From Thermoplasmata archaeon (GTDB taxonomy: Archaea > Thermoplasmatota > Thermoplasmata > Thermoplasmatales > Thermoplasmataceae): DNA of 61,350 nucleotides. The notes below the pieces were generated by a model that made no database searches, had not been told where the DNA came from, and was given only the letters and a program-made list of their open reading frames with translations. Where the stretch lies: contig JAJZLK010000076.1 in assembly GCA_021803655.1 (NCBI GenBank), positions 1-61,350 of the forward strand, written 5' to 3'. Below, in pieces: positions 16,586-25,772 of this stretch (positions are counted from its first letter, which is position 1; each line of letters starts with the position of its first letter). A program made the translations under genes and the position numbers.

Positions 16586-17243
16586 TCTCGGGACCATGGA
16601 TTACGCGGAGTGTCTTGCACTCCAGAAAGACATGGTGAAGAAGAGGGTTGATGAGGCCATACCGGACACACTCCTGTTCGTCGATCATCCGCCGGTTTAT
16701 ACTATCGGAAGGAAGGCAGATCCTTCAAACTTTCCCGGAATCGAAGTTATAAGAACGGAGAGAGGCGGAGATGTCACATACCACGGTCCGGGGCAGCTTG
16801 TTGTCTACCCCATAATGAAACTCTGGAGAGAGGGAAAGGTCGATATAAAACAGCTCGTCAGGGAAGTCACAGGTGCAGTCATCGATATGCTCTCATACCA
16901 TGGCTACACGGGATACCTGGGCGATGAACCGGGAATATGGGTCGAAGGGAGAAAAGTGGCCTCTGTAGGAATGGCGGTGGAATCAGGCGTAACCTATCAT
17001 GGCGTAGCAATAAACCTGTCCAGCGTGGCCGTGGATGGATTCAGCAGGATCAGGCCCTGCGGGCTTTCATCTGAGGTCATGTCCTTCGTGCCTATCAACA
17101 GGGAAATGGCTATTGACGGTCTCATAAGAGCTTTCACCGAAAGGTTCGGAGAGTTCAGGTTCTTACGGTCGAATCACGACTCCCTGCCTATGTCCCAGAT
17201 CCTCTCCTCGATCCCGAGCCGCCTGTTGGAAACCAGTGAATGA
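16545..17243 (+). CDS. lipB: Octanoyltransferase (octanoyl-ACP:protein N-octanoyltransferase)
   Basis: LipB transfers an octanoyl group to E2, the substrate for LipA. Motifs: LLFVDHPPVYTIGRK near 43-57, RGGDVTYHGPGQLVVYPI near 74-91, GRKVASVGMAVE with the catalytic Lys near 135, and RPCGLSSEVMSF with the catalytic Cys near 172. The GTG at 16545 gives a 41-base overlap with E3 but keeps the first strand (LAVDLGTMDYAECL); the next start, ATG 16596, would remove it. The 3' end overlaps the adenosyltransferase gene on the other strand by 70 bases. Archaea often use LplA instead, so the lipA-lipB pair is notable. Confidence 0.9.
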   Translation: MHTENHYTSRLAVDLGTMDYAECLALQKDMVKKRVDEAIPDTLLFVDHPPVYTIGRKADPSNFPGIEVIRTERGGDVTYHGPGQLVVYPIMKLWREGKVDIKQLVREVTGAVIDMLSYHGYTGYLGDEPGIWVEGRKVASVGMAVESGVTYHGVAINLSSVAVDGFSRIRPCGLSSEVMSFVPINREMAIDGLIRAFTERFGEFRFLRSNHDSLPMSQILSSIPSRLLETSE

Positions 17244-17707
17244 AAGAAGATCAGCGATGAAAGCCTGTTCATGTATTTCAGCAGCTCAGGCCTGACCTCC
17301 CTCTCAGAAGAGAGGTGAACCAGCGATCTCTCAACATTTCTGCATACAGTCCTTGCAATGTGGAGGGAAGTTGCCTCCCTTGATCCTCCGGGAACTACGA
17401 ACAGCCTGATCTTTCCCACCTCCTTCCTGTATTCCAGAATCTTTTCCTCAAGCCACTTTACGGCGTCCTCGCTGAGAGTTCTTCTCTTTGCCGAAGTGGT
17501 GATCTCCTCCCCGACAGTGAACAACTGATCCTGTATTGCCATAAGATCTCCCCGGATGTCATCCCATCTTGAAGCGACTAGAGCATCTCCAACGAAGGAG
17601 ATCAGCATGTCCAGGTCGCCCTGGAATGCTATCAGTGAAGAGCCTTTGCTGACGCGTATCCTTTCTCCCGTGTCCGTTTCGCCTGTATCTCCTCTCCTGG
17701 TGAACAT
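17174..17707 (-). CDS. Cob(I)alamin adenosyltransferase (PduO/MMAB type)
   Basis: ATP:cob(I)alamin adenosyltransferase that makes coenzyme B12. The N-terminal TRRGDTGETDTGERIRVSKG is the ATP-binding loop of PduO-type enzymes, FVVPGGSREATSLHIARTVCR near 103-123 is the main signature, and YMNRLSSLIFFHSL near 148-161 the cobalamin-side helix. At 177 residues it is the usual length. It converges with lipB and the two coding regions share 70 bases at their 3' ends. No B12-dependent mutase is visible here, so its client enzyme lies elsewhere. Confidence 0.88.
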   Translation of the reverse strand: MFTRRGDTGETDTGERIRVSKGSSLIAFQGDLDMLISFVGDALVASRWDDIRGDLMAIQDQLFTVGEEITTSAKRRTLSEDAVKWLEEKILEYRKEVGKIRLFVVPGGSREATSLHIARTVCRNVERSLVHLSSEREVRPELLKYMNRLSSLIFFHSLVSNRRLGIEERIWDIGRES

Positions 17708-17736
17708 GCAAAGCCATGCATCAGGAAGTATCTAAC

Positions 17737-18918
17737 CTAATCGACCCTCTTGCTGATCTTTCCTGATATTTTCAGTACGACTGAAAGAATAAGGCCAAGA
17801 TAGAGAAATATGGACCAGAAGAGGATGGGGGTGGAGATCAGGTACCCCAGCGCAAGGGTTCCGAATAGCGGTGCAAGGGGAACAATCATACCGCTCACGG
17901 CTCCGAACGCCCCGAAATACTCACCCCTCCTTGACTCGGGTGCAAGTTTGGCTATGATCGTCTGGGATGCCGGTGCCATAGCATTCTCGCCTATAGTGAG
18001 TATTGCTGTATCCAGCAGGACAAAGGGGAAGTATGAGGTGAGGGAAAAGGTGAAGAACGTCACGGCATAGATCAGGACACCGATAGAGAGCTTTGAAACA
18101 TCCGTGAACCTCTTCAGTGCAGCGTTCACAGGCAACTGAAACAGTATGACGATTATCCCGTTCAGGGAGTAAAGTACTCCGATCTGGACAGAAGTGTAGT
18201 CATACGCCCGGTTCAGGAAAAGGGTTAGGGTCGTACCCCACTGCCCGGCAATGAACCATGCCATTGATACCATTATTGCGAAATAGATGAACTCCCGATC
18301 CTTTGCGGGAAAGGAGAACTTGCTTGTTGTGCTCGTGGAAGCTGGTCTTGTTTCAGCCATCTTGATGAGGTAAATTATTGCAACTGCGAGACTCGTGACA
18401 AAAGGGATGAAGAATGTGTAGCCGAACCCGTACAGCGCAATAAATCCGCCAATTGCCGGACCCATGGAGAATCCTACATTCGCGGAAATCCGTGCAAGGC
18501 TGAAGGCGTCATTCCGCTGTTCCGGACTCACGGTATCCGAGATCATCACGTTGTCAGCTATGCCTTCAAGGTCTGCGAATGGGTAGATCAGGACAAAGAG
18601 GATGTACACGATCATTGCAGGCAGATGGATGAACGACGAAAGAAACAGGCCAAAGAATAAAGCCGACGAAACCACCGGAGAGACTATGGAGACAACCCTT
18701 CTTCCTACGCGATCAATCAGGTTTCCTCCGTAGATGCTTACAGGAAGGGAAATCAGGGAAGAAACAAAGAATATCATCCCGATCTGAAAGTACGTGTCAT
18801 GGTAGTCGATCAGCAGGTAAAGCGGGGTGAATATCCACGCGACGGATCTTCCCATAACTCGTATGAACTGGGAAAGCGTAACAAGACCAAGGGTCCTGTT
18901 CTCGAGCAAGAGTTTCAT
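17737..18918 (-). CDS. MFS transporter
   Basis: Twelve-helix major facilitator with GGNLIDRVGRRVVSIVSPV as motif A in loop 2-3. I start at the ATG at 18918 (MKLLLENRTLGLVTLSQF), since the frame further upstream to 19143 encodes a polar stretch unlike a transporter and crosses the promoter region of the divergent DtxR-type gene. About 393 residues. Resembles drug or small-metabolite exporters, but the substrate cannot be read from sequence. Its divergent pairing with a metal-dependent regulator leaves open a role in metal or siderophore handling. Confidence 0.78.
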   Translation of the reverse strand: MKLLLENRTLGLVTLSQFIRVMGRSVAWIFTPLYLLIDYHDTYFQIGMIFFVSSLISLPVSIYGGNLIDRVGRRVVSIVSPVVSSALFFGLFLSSFIHLPAMIVYILFVLIYPFADLEGIADNVMISDTVSPEQRNDAFSLARISANVGFSMGPAIGGFIALYGFGYTFFIPFVTSLAVAIIYLIKMAETRPASTSTTSKFSFPAKDREFIYFAIMVSMAWFIAGQWGTTLTLFLNRAYDYTSVQIGVLYSLNGIIVILFQLPVNAALKRFTDVSKLSIGVLIYAVTFFTFSLTSYFPFVLLDTAILTIGENAMAPASQTIIAKLAPESRRGEYFGAFGAVSGMIVPLAPLFGTLALGYLISTPILFWSIFLYLGLILSVVLKISGKISKRVD

Positions 18919-19037
18919 GAGAGGACTTCTATTCCGCACGGATACCAAGAGAATCAGTTCAGGTTGAGCGGCTATAAAAACATGTGAGACGGACAAAAGT
19001 GAATAGAAATATGTCTCCTTGTACTGATCGGACATAG

Positions 19038-19655
19038 ATGAACAACCGCGAAGACTACCTGCTTGTTCTGTGGGAATACGGGGAATCAATTGGCTATGCA
19101 ACCGAGAAGGATCTGAGCGAGAGGCTTGGTACCTCTCCCGCAACCATATCAGAGGCGATCTCCAGGATGACGGAAGAGGGAATTATATCAAAGGAAGGCA
19201 GGTTCCTGAGGCTTACGACAAAAGGATCAGCCGCTGCACTTCCCCTTGTTAGAATCCACAGAATCTCGGAAGTGTTTTCATACCGGCTACTTGAGGTACC
19301 GTGGGAAGAAGTTCATGCGTCGGTCATGGAGATGGAGCACGTGTTCAGGGGTAAAATGGTAGAGTCTCTCCACAAGAACCTTGGGTATCCGGATTCTTGC
19401 CCGCATGGGAATCCTATCGATCCGGCTGCAAGACTGCAGGACATGGAAGCAGGGTCGGCGGGAATCGGAAAATACAGGGTGGCACGGGTTACAATGGAAC
19501 AGAAAGATCTCCTGAAATCCATCGCGAACATTGGTGCATATCCGGGAACCGAAGTCGAGGTTTATTCCGATGGGGACGTTGTAATTATGGCACCGAACGG
19601 TGAGCTGAGACTCAATGAAACATGGTCAAGAAGTCTTCGGCTTGCAAGGGCTTGA
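19038..19655 (+). CDS. DtxR/MntR-family metal-dependent transcription regulator
   Basis: A 205-residue repressor with an N-terminal winged helix (ATEKDLSERLGTSPATISEA near 20-40) and the DtxR dimerisation/metal domain: RIHRISEVFSYRLLEVPWEEVH near 78-99, EMEHV near 104, and CPHGNPIDP near 125, which carry the His, Glu and Cys ligands for Fe2+ or Mn2+. The C-terminal 65 residues look like the SH3-like FeoA domain. It faces an MFS gene. A TATA-like element TATAAAAAC lies near 18973 on this strand. Targets probably include its own promoter and metal uptake genes. Confidence 0.88.
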   Translation: MNNREDYLLVLWEYGESIGYATEKDLSERLGTSPATISEAISRMTEEGIISKEGRFLRLTTKGSAAALPLVRIHRISEVFSYRLLEVPWEEVHASVMEMEHVFRGKMVESLHKNLGYPDSCPHGNPIDPAARLQDMEAGSAGIGKYRVARVTMEQKDLLKSIANIGAYPGTEVEVYSDGDVVIMAPNGELRLNETWSRSLRLARA

Positions 19656-19760
19656 GACCTGCAATACGGGTATGATTAGAAGAAGCGAATATAAATAGAC
19701 TTATTATAACTATATAGCAATATTATACAATGTACTTGAATATATTCTATGTTGTTAATA

Positions 19761-19769
19761 TTTATACAT
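19761..19769 (+). promoter_or_regulatory. TATA box of the phosphate permease
   Basis: TTTATACAT starts 32 bases before the ATG at 19793, within an AT-rich stretch that also holds further TATA-like words from about 19690 onward. Transcription would start at or next to the start codon. Confidence 0.4.
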
Positions 19770-19792
19770 TCAGGAGGACATGACCTCTTACA

Positions 19793-21223
19793 ATGTCTGA
19801 ACAACAAATGTTTGACGATTCAAACAGTGCCGGACTGAACATGGGACATCTGAAAGTATGGTTCACGGCCGGTATGGGGTTCTTCACAGACGCGTACGAC
19901 CTCTTTATAATCGGTATTGTGCTGATTCTGCTGGAAGGGAACTATTCGACGACCTTCCATGTGTCTGGAGGTAACGCTTACGTGGGAGCCGGGCTGCTTG
20001 CATCTTCAGCTATAATTGCGGCTGTATTTGGGCAACTCACCTTTGGCAGGCTGGCTGACAAGCTTGGAAGAAAAGCGGTATACGGGATAGAAGCCGCTAT
20101 GCTGGCAATAGGGGCAATACTCAGCGCCTTCGCAACGAGCTATATTGAGTTGCTGATCTTCAGGTTCCTTCTTGGGTTTGGAATCGGAGGAGATTACCCG
20201 GTGAGCGCAACAATAATGAGCGAGTATGCAAACATCAAGGACAGGGGAAAACTTCTTGCCCTTGTATTCGCGAACCAGGGAATCGGTTCAGTGGTTGCAA
20301 TTGTGGTGGGTATAGTCAGCGTGGCGACACTCCCGGCGGATCTCGCATGGAGGTTCATGCTGGGTTTCGGAGCCATTCCTGCCTTGGCTGTAATATACAT
20401 GAGGAGAAAGCTTCCCGAGACGCCCAGATATTCTGCTCTTGTCAAGGGAAACAACAGCGAAGCTGAGAGGGCAATGAAGGTAGTTAATCCAGATGCCGAA
20501 TTGAAAGTCACCGGAAAGACGCGAACCACAACGCTGATGAGCTTCTTCTCAAACTACTGGAAAATGCTCATTGTGACAGGCGGCTCCTGGTTCCTTCTGG
20601 ATATGGCATTCTACGGTACAGGTCTGTACTCAGGCCCAATAACAAGCCAGTTCATACCGTCCTCGACCCTGACAGGCGAAATCATACTGGCCGGGATGCC
20701 TTTCCTCGTAGGGTTCTTTGGGTACTTTACGTCCGTTGCAACAATGGACAGGCTTGGCAGGAAGAAGATACAGCTACTCGGGTTCTTCATGATGGGCCTT
20801 ATCTACCTGGTTCTAGCATCCGTGATGATAACGAAAGGGACAAAGGTGACTGGCTTCACAATTCCCGCGAGTGTTGCACTGGTACTATACTCGCTCTCGT
20901 TCTTCTTCATAGACTTCGGGCCCAACACCACAACGTTCGTAACTCCCGCGGAACTCTATCCTGTCAAATTCAGGACGACGGGACATGGGATATCCGCGGC
21001 CGCAGGAAAGGTGGGAGCAGCAATAACGACCTTTACCTTCGCCGGGCTCATCGGGTCAGTAGGAATCAAGTCCATGATGGTACTGCTTGCGGTGACATCG
21101 CTTGCAGGATTTGGGTTGTCACTGTTCCTGAAGGAGGGCAAGGATCTTTCGCTTGAGAGTGCGTCGAACGACAGGATTGACACCAAAGACATCTCCACAG
21201 CCGGAGATATGTCAGTGAAGTAG
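19793..21223 (+). CDS. MFS inorganic phosphate transporter (PHS/Pho84 type)
   Basis: A 476-residue twelve-helix transporter. AGMGFFTDAYDLFIIG near 23-38 is the PHS-family signature in helix 1, GRLADKLGRKAVYG near 85-98 is MFS motif A, and LLGFGIGGDYPVSATIMSEY near 126-145 matches phosphate:H+ symporters such as Pho84 and its archaeal relatives. A long cytoplasmic loop separates the halves. A glycerophosphodiesterase gene follows about 200 bases on, which fits phosphate scavenging. Other sugar-porter-like substrates remain possible. Confidence 0.8.
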   Translation: MSEQQMFDDSNSAGLNMGHLKVWFTAGMGFFTDAYDLFIIGIVLILLEGNYSTTFHVSGGNAYVGAGLLASSAIIAAVFGQLTFGRLADKLGRKAVYGIEAAMLAIGAILSAFATSYIELLIFRFLLGFGIGGDYPVSATIMSEYANIKDRGKLLALVFANQGIGSVVAIVVGIVSVATLPADLAWRFMLGFGAIPALAVIYMRRKLPETPRYSALVKGNNSEAERAMKVVNPDAELKVTGKTRTTTLMSFFSNYWKMLIVTGGSWFLLDMAFYGTGLYSGPITSQFIPSSTLTGEIILAGMPFLVGFFGYFTSVATMDRLGRKKIQLLGFFMMGLIYLVLASVMITKGTKVTGFTIPASVALVLYSLSFFFIDFGPNTTTFVTPAELYPVKFRTTGHGISAAAGKVGAAITTFTFAGLIGSVGIKSMMVLLAVTSLAGFGLSLFLKEGKDLSLESASNDRIDTKDISTAGDMSVK

Positions 21224-21250
21224 AGCGGCAAAAATAGACAGTTCCAGGAT

Positions 21251-21281
21251 GGACCGCCACTTTGTGGCTGGTCCTTTTTTT
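21251..21281 (+). terminator. Hairpin plus T-tract after the phosphate permease
   Basis: GGACCGCCAC and GTGGCTGGTCC form a stem of nine to ten pairs around a three-base loop, followed directly by seven T. It has the form of a bacterial intrinsic terminator and separates the permease from the next gene. Confidence 0.65.
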
Positions 21282-21424
21282 CTCAAACATAACATCGGTT
21301 AAACCTTACATCAGATTCGATCTCCCACAGAGCATGTGATATCAGGGAAGTAAGGACCAGAGCGTATTCTGTCCTGAGAAGCCTCAACAGGAAATTATTA
21401 TCTATCCCGGTAATAGCACAGATA

Positions 21425-22132
21425 ATGGGAACGACTTCAGCAATCCAGGATTTATTGGTTATCGCACACAGGGGAGGGGGAGACCTCTTTCCTGAAAACA
21501 CTATTCGCGCCTTTACCGGAGCTGAGAAAATGGGATGCGATGCCGTGGAATGTGACGTACACCTGACTAAGGACGGCAAACCCGTCGTGATACATGATCC
21601 CGATCTTAATCGTGTTGCGGGAATCAACAGAAGGATTGTCGATCTGGACATGGCTGAAGTATCCCTGATCAGGACGAAAAGCGGAGACCACATCCCTACC
21701 CTTGATGAGGTACTGGACAGCATATCGATACCAGTCGTAATCGAACTGAAATCCAGGGAGACTGCTTCTGTTATGGCAGAACTTTTTCGTGAGAATCCAG
21801 CGGTGCTTGATAGGTGTATTGTTATATCATTCTACCACGAGATTTTGCTGAGGCTGAAGAATTCATTCAGCAAGCTCTCAAGCGGAGCGTTGCTTGCAGG
21901 TTTCCCAGTCGATCCGGTCTCAGTGGCAAGGAGCTGTGGAAGTCAGACACTGTCATTCAACCATGAAGGCATAAACGGGGATTATGTGGAAAAGTGTCAC
22001 CGGGAGAACGTAAAAGTCAGTGTCTGGACACCTAACACAGAGCAGGATATCGAATTATGTATAAATGCCGGAGTGGATTCCATAGCATCTGACAGGCCAG
22101 ATATAGTCCTAAGGCTCCTGGAAAGGAAATGA
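21425..22132 (+). CDS. Glycerophosphodiester phosphodiesterase (GlpQ/UgpQ family)
   Basis: Hydrolyses glycerophosphodiesters to glycerol 3-phosphate and an alcohol. A TIM-barrel GDPD domain fills the 235 residues: VIAHRGGGDLFPENTIRAF near 13-31 (catalytic His and metal-binding Glu), CDAVECDVHLTKDG near 38-51 (metal Glu/Asp), VVIHDPDLNRV near 54-64 (second catalytic His), and VSVWTPNTEQD near the C-terminus. There is no signal peptide, so it is cytosolic and may recycle head groups of archaeal ether lipids. Confidence 0.92.
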   Translation: MGTTSAIQDLLVIAHRGGGDLFPENTIRAFTGAEKMGCDAVECDVHLTKDGKPVVIHDPDLNRVAGINRRIVDLDMAEVSLIRTKSGDHIPTLDEVLDSISIPVVIELKSRETASVMAELFRENPAVLDRCIVISFYHEILLRLKNSFSKLSSGALLAGFPVDPVSVARSCGSQTLSFNHEGINGDYVEKCHRENVKVSVWTPNTEQDIELCINAGVDSIASDRPDIVLRLLERK

Positions 22133-22201
22133 GGGTTCACGTTGAATCCTGAATCGCAATCGATCAACACATTCATACACAGGTTCACAGTTCTCTGTTG
22201 A

Positions 22202-23065
22202 GTGGAGGCGGGAAATCTGGAGAACTTTTACATAAGTGAAAACGGGGCGAAGATTCGTGTCCATAAGCGTGGAACAGGGAAGAAAAGTCTCATCCTCATC
22301 CATGGGCTCGGAGCCTTCATAGAGATCTGGGAGCCACTGATGAAGGAACTGGAAGATAAATTCACCATTTATGCACCAGATCTCCCCGGTCACGGTGAAA
22401 CCGTGTTTCCCGCATCTGAAATGACAGATTTCTACAGGGAAAACAGTCCGTTTTTCAAGACAATTGACATGCTGATCGAGAAAGAGAATATTTCCTCGCC
22501 GATTCTGGCTGGAAACTCCATGGGGGGAGGGATATCAATGGCGTATTCTGTCTTAAGGAGAGATGTTATTTCAGGATGCATCCTGATTGATCCGCTCGGA
22601 GCCGGAAACAGGGTTGATGCGGTTCACCGTATTCTGTCATTTGGTCCAGTAAACTGGTATTTCAGGAGAAAGGGACCGGATATGGAATCAATCAGGGCAG
22701 GATGGAATCAGTCTTTCAGCGCAATTGAACCTCCCGAATGGCTTATAGACTGTTCAATGAAGCATTATGAAAACAGGGATAACTGGCAATGGTATTTCAG
22801 GCTGGTAAAGTACGGTACTTCTATTTTCGGGCTCAGGAAAAGGGACCTGAAACCTATAAGGAGCCAGTTCGCACAATTGCCTGTGCCAAAACTCGTTATC
22901 TGGGGGAGGAAGGACAGAATCCTCGATCCGGATGAGGGAAAGGCTTACTTTGATCGTGTAGAAAACACCAGATTTATCATGATCCCGGATGGGGGGCACG
23001 TCCCCATGGTAGAATATCCGGGGCTTGTGGCCAGGGAGATCAGCACTTTCGCTGAGGGAATTTAA
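22202..23065 (+). CDS. Alpha/beta-hydrolase fold protein
   Basis: A 287-residue hydrolase beginning with a GTG. It has the oxyanion HG motif LILIHGLGAFIEIW near 30-43, the nucleophile elbow AGNSMGGGI near 101 with the catalytic Ser, VIWGRKDRILD near 236 with the acid Asp, and PDGGHVPMVEYP near 263 with the catalytic His. The lid region is in the middle. Resembles esterases and C-C hydrolases; the substrate is unknown. It lies 69 bases after the phosphodiesterase and may be co-transcribed. Confidence 0.85.
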   Translation: MEAGNLENFYISENGAKIRVHKRGTGKKSLILIHGLGAFIEIWEPLMKELEDKFTIYAPDLPGHGETVFPASEMTDFYRENSPFFKTIDMLIEKENISSPILAGNSMGGGISMAYSVLRRDVISGCILIDPLGAGNRVDAVHRILSFGPVNWYFRRKGPDMESIRAGWNQSFSAIEPPEWLIDCSMKHYENRDNWQWYFRLVKYGTSIFGLRKRDLKPIRSQFAQLPVPKLVIWGRKDRILDPDEGKAYFDRVENTRFIMIPDGGHVPMVEYPGLVAREISTFAEGI

Positions 23066-23105
23066 TGGTGTCTCCTCCCGGCATATGGGATTGAAGAGAC
23101 GGCAT

Positions 23106-24401
23106 CTACTCCATCAGCGGTACGGCCGATGGCGTTGTGCCCTCCATCAGTTCCCTGTTCATCTCGTCGGTAATCTTCAGCCTCTGAAGTAACACAAACG
23201 CAACAAATGAACATAAGAGCGCGATCGGGAACATCACTTCGAGGTCTTGGTTGGATAGATAGAGAACTGCGGCCGTTCCAAACGCACCAATGATGATTGC
23301 GAGATTTCCGAAGAATGAGTTAAGTCCGAAAAATGCCCCGAGGGGAGAGTTCTCACCGGCGAATTTCTTGACAAGATAAGCTCCAAGAGGGTAGGACGCA
23401 GTGAGGATGAATGCCCATCCCACTCCAGCAACTGCCAGAAACAGGAGTATGGAATCGGAGGTCTGATAGAAACTGCCAAGAAGTTCCGTCAACATGAAGA
23501 TGACCAGGCCAATACCGATCAGGTTCTTCTTATTTAGAGTCCTGGCATAAATCTTGCCGATCGCTATTGAAGAAAGTACTGTGGCAACGTTGAATACAGC
23601 AAAGGCTATGGCTGCGTATATAAGGGAGGAACCACCCGGCGTAAGGGAAAGGTTGAGGTTCTTGACAAAGTAGTACAGGTAAGTGGCAACAGATTCGTAG
23701 GATGCCCACCAGAAGAGCTGCATCAGGAAGAATGTGCGTATCTCCCTGGTTTGCAGCAGGTTCCTGATGCTTCTTCTTCTGTGGAAGGTTTTCTTCCTGT
23801 TAGGGGATTCCCTGATGGTTGCAGGGGTCACGAGTCCAATCAGGAGTATCATCGTGCCGGCTGCGAATGCAGCATAGATCAGGGATGTACTTATGAGCAG
23901 CCCGACAACAAGAAATGCTGTAATTGAACCCAGCGCAAGAAATGCATTGATGAAACCTGAGGCTTCTCCCCAGTCCCTTCTTCTCACAACCTCCGGCATC
24001 AGGGAGTTATATGGCGGGCGGATGAAGTGAGCAGCTATATAAAGTACAAGGAGCACAAGGATAAACTCCGCAAGAGTTTGAGAGAATGGAAGAATGAATA
24101 TCGATATGGACATAACAACAAGGCCTATCGCAATGAACCTGCCCTTTGTGGAGGCAGGATGAAATATGTCCTTGTCAGTGTAGATACCCGACAGTGGATC
24201 AACTATCATTCCCGTGATCCCCTCAAGACCAAGCACCAGCCCCAAAATAGTCGCATCGATATTATATCCGTTCACCGAAAAGTATGGGACAAAAATCTTG
24301 TTGAAACCCCACGCCAGATATATTGCAAATGCAGACATAGAGAGCAGAATGTAATGTTTGGTTCCACTATATTGTTTCCAGGAAACTTTCGGATTAGCCA
24401 A
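23106..24401 (-). CDS. MFS transporter (GPH/SLC45-like sugar porter)
   Basis: A 431-residue protein with about twelve membrane helices. LAWGFNKIFVPYFSVNGYN near 28 and DPLSGIYTDKDI near 68 resemble the glycoside-pentoside-hexuronide and SLC45 sucrose porters, where Asp in the helix 2-3 loop is conserved. A basic central loop (SPNRKKTFHRRR) splits the halves. It converges on the hydrolase gene. Sugar transport is a family-level guess. Confidence 0.75.
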   Translation of the reverse strand: MANPKVSWKQYSGTKHYILLSMSAFAIYLAWGFNKIFVPYFSVNGYNIDATILGLVLGLEGITGMIVDPLSGIYTDKDIFHPASTKGRFIAIGLVVMSISIFILPFSQTLAEFILVLLVLYIAAHFIRPPYNSLMPEVVRRRDWGEASGFINAFLALGSITAFLVVGLLISTSLIYAAFAAGTMILLIGLVTPATIRESPNRKKTFHRRRSIRNLLQTREIRTFFLMQLFWWASYESVATYLYYFVKNLNLSLTPGGSSLIYAAIAFAVFNVATVLSSIAIGKIYARTLNKKNLIGIGLVIFMLTELLGSFYQTSDSILLFLAVAGVGWAFILTASYPLGAYLVKKFAGENSPLGAFFGLNSFFGNLAIIIGAFGTAAVLYLSNQDLEVMFPIALLCSFVAFVLLQRLKITDEMNRELMEGTTPSAVPLME

Positions 24402-24752
24402 GACGCCTCATAAAAGGAAAGTGGATCTATTGTTTGAATCTTCCTATTGACCGAATACACTTGATATCGAGAATATATAGGAGGTAGGGATAGAAGTAAC
24501 ATGTCGACGAGCAGGCTGCCGATGCACAATGCCTCCTTTCCCGGCTTTCGCTGTAAGGCTCCAGTTCCCGAGGTCGCTGGCGGAACCTCCACTCATAATC
24601 TTGTTAATGGTCAGTGAGCGGAAAAACAGGTCGTTCCAGAAGTTGGGTTCAGGAGTCTGTTCCATCTGCTGACGCAGGAACAGGCGAAGAAACGGATATT
24701 CGCAACTTCCGAAATTGTTCATATTCGATAGTGCAGAAAAACATTAATAAAA
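24402..24752. other. Intergenic stretch without a supported gene
   Basis: Divergent spacer of 351 bases. Short frames exist on both strands but have no family resemblance and compete with each other. TATA-like ATATATAG at 24472-24479 on the plus strand is the only visible signal. Confidence 0.4.
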
Positions 24753-25772
24753 TTGATGGGAATAGGCAATTGGTACTTATTGTCGAAAAATTCCTCATTT
24801 GATATCCTGAAAATGTCAATGGAATTCCTCAACTGGCCACTGGAAAAGGAGATCCTTGAAATACCTCCATTTGTCCCCGGGAGCCAGCTAATACTGAAGA
24901 GGATAGTATCCGGAGGCAGCAATCCGGATCCTTCCTGTGACAGGAAATGTTGGTATTACAGGATTGGAAGGACCTGCAAACAGATGCAGGACATTGAAAA
25001 TGGAGGCATGCTTCTGGGATTCAAGATCTATCCGGAATACTGGACAAACGACATCGAGAGATTGTCTCTTTCCTTCAGAACGGGTGAAGACTTTCATTTC
25101 GACCGTGAGACCCTTCGGGATCTTAACTTTGTGGAGACAGTCACCACAATGAGACTCTTTAGGGATTCTTCCACATATTGCTCGGTGAACTTAATTGGAA
25201 GGCGGAAGGATAGGAACAATACAATTTCCAGACTCAAGGAGGCTGTTGGAGTCGACGACTTCATACTTACGGAGCACGACAATTCCAGGAGGATTAATGC
25301 CTCAGCAGAAGCCATCAAATTGCTCTCCCTAAAGAGCGAGAACCCTTACCTGAAATTGGGGGACATCTCTTCCCGGATTCCTGACTTTCGGAGGAACGAT
25401 GTAGCGACTAACTGGAAATTCCTTTCCAAGAACAGGCTTTTCCGGATTGCGCCCGTTATGGATTCTAGGCACACCAGGGACTTCAGGCTTTACATGATTG
25501 GCATTGTGAACTCTTCAGGAATAAACGGGGATCTTATACGTGAATTTGAATCCATTCTCGGGAGCAGCGGACTTTTCACCGTACATCTGGGAATGAGTAG
25601 GTACTGGAAAATGATCAGTTCCACTGACGAGGCATCTGTTGAGAAGAAAATAGGGTCCCTCAACAAGTTAAGACTTGCAGGAAAAATCGAATCCTACAAC
25701 TGTGTTGAGAGTTTCAGTATGATAGACAATAGCAGAAACGTGCCTTACGGGTCACTTCTGGTGCCTAGCTAA
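24753..25772 (+). CDS. Unrecognised protein, possible AsnC/Lrp-like winged-helix regulator
   Basis: I do not recognise this 339-residue protein. It has four Cys in the N-terminal part (CDRKCWYYRIGRTC then more), which could hold a metal. A central segment, EAIKLLSLKSENPYLKLGDI followed by SSRIPDFRRNDVATNWKFL, resembles the two-helix DNA-binding part of Lrp/AsnC-type regulators, and the C-terminal third could be a ligand-binding domain. The start is unsettled: TTG 24753, ATG 24756, or ATG codons at 24813 and 24819. Its stop overlaps the PUA gene by 4 bases on the other strand. Confidence 0.6.
   Translation: MMGIGNWYLLSKNSSFDILKMSMEFLNWPLEKEILEIPPFVPGSQLILKRIVSGGSNPDPSCDRKCWYYRIGRTCKQMQDIENGGMLLGFKIYPEYWTNDIERLSLSFRTGEDFHFDRETLRDLNFVETVTTMRLFRDSSTYCSVNLIGRRKDRNNTISRLKEAVGVDDFILTEHDNSRRINASAEAIKLLSLKSENPYLKLGDISSRIPDFRRNDVATNWKFLSKNRLFRIAPVMDSRHTRDFRLYMIGIVNSSGINGDLIREFESILGSSGLFTVHLGMSRYWKMISSTDEASVEKKIGSLNKLRLAGKIESYNCVESFSMIDNSRNVPYGSLLVPS

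Noticed and set aside
19772-19792. AGGAGG and CCTCTT pair around a short upstream frame (ATG at 19780) before the phosphate permease, like an attenuator.
   Set aside because: The TATA box at 19761 puts the transcription start close to 19790, so this sequence is probably not in the mRNA; ribosome-site spacing is also poor for both ATGs.
24444-24722. 92-codon minus-strand frame in the spacer before the Lrp-like protein.
   Set aside because: Composition is not protein-like and the spacer holds equally long frames on the other strand; no motif supports it.
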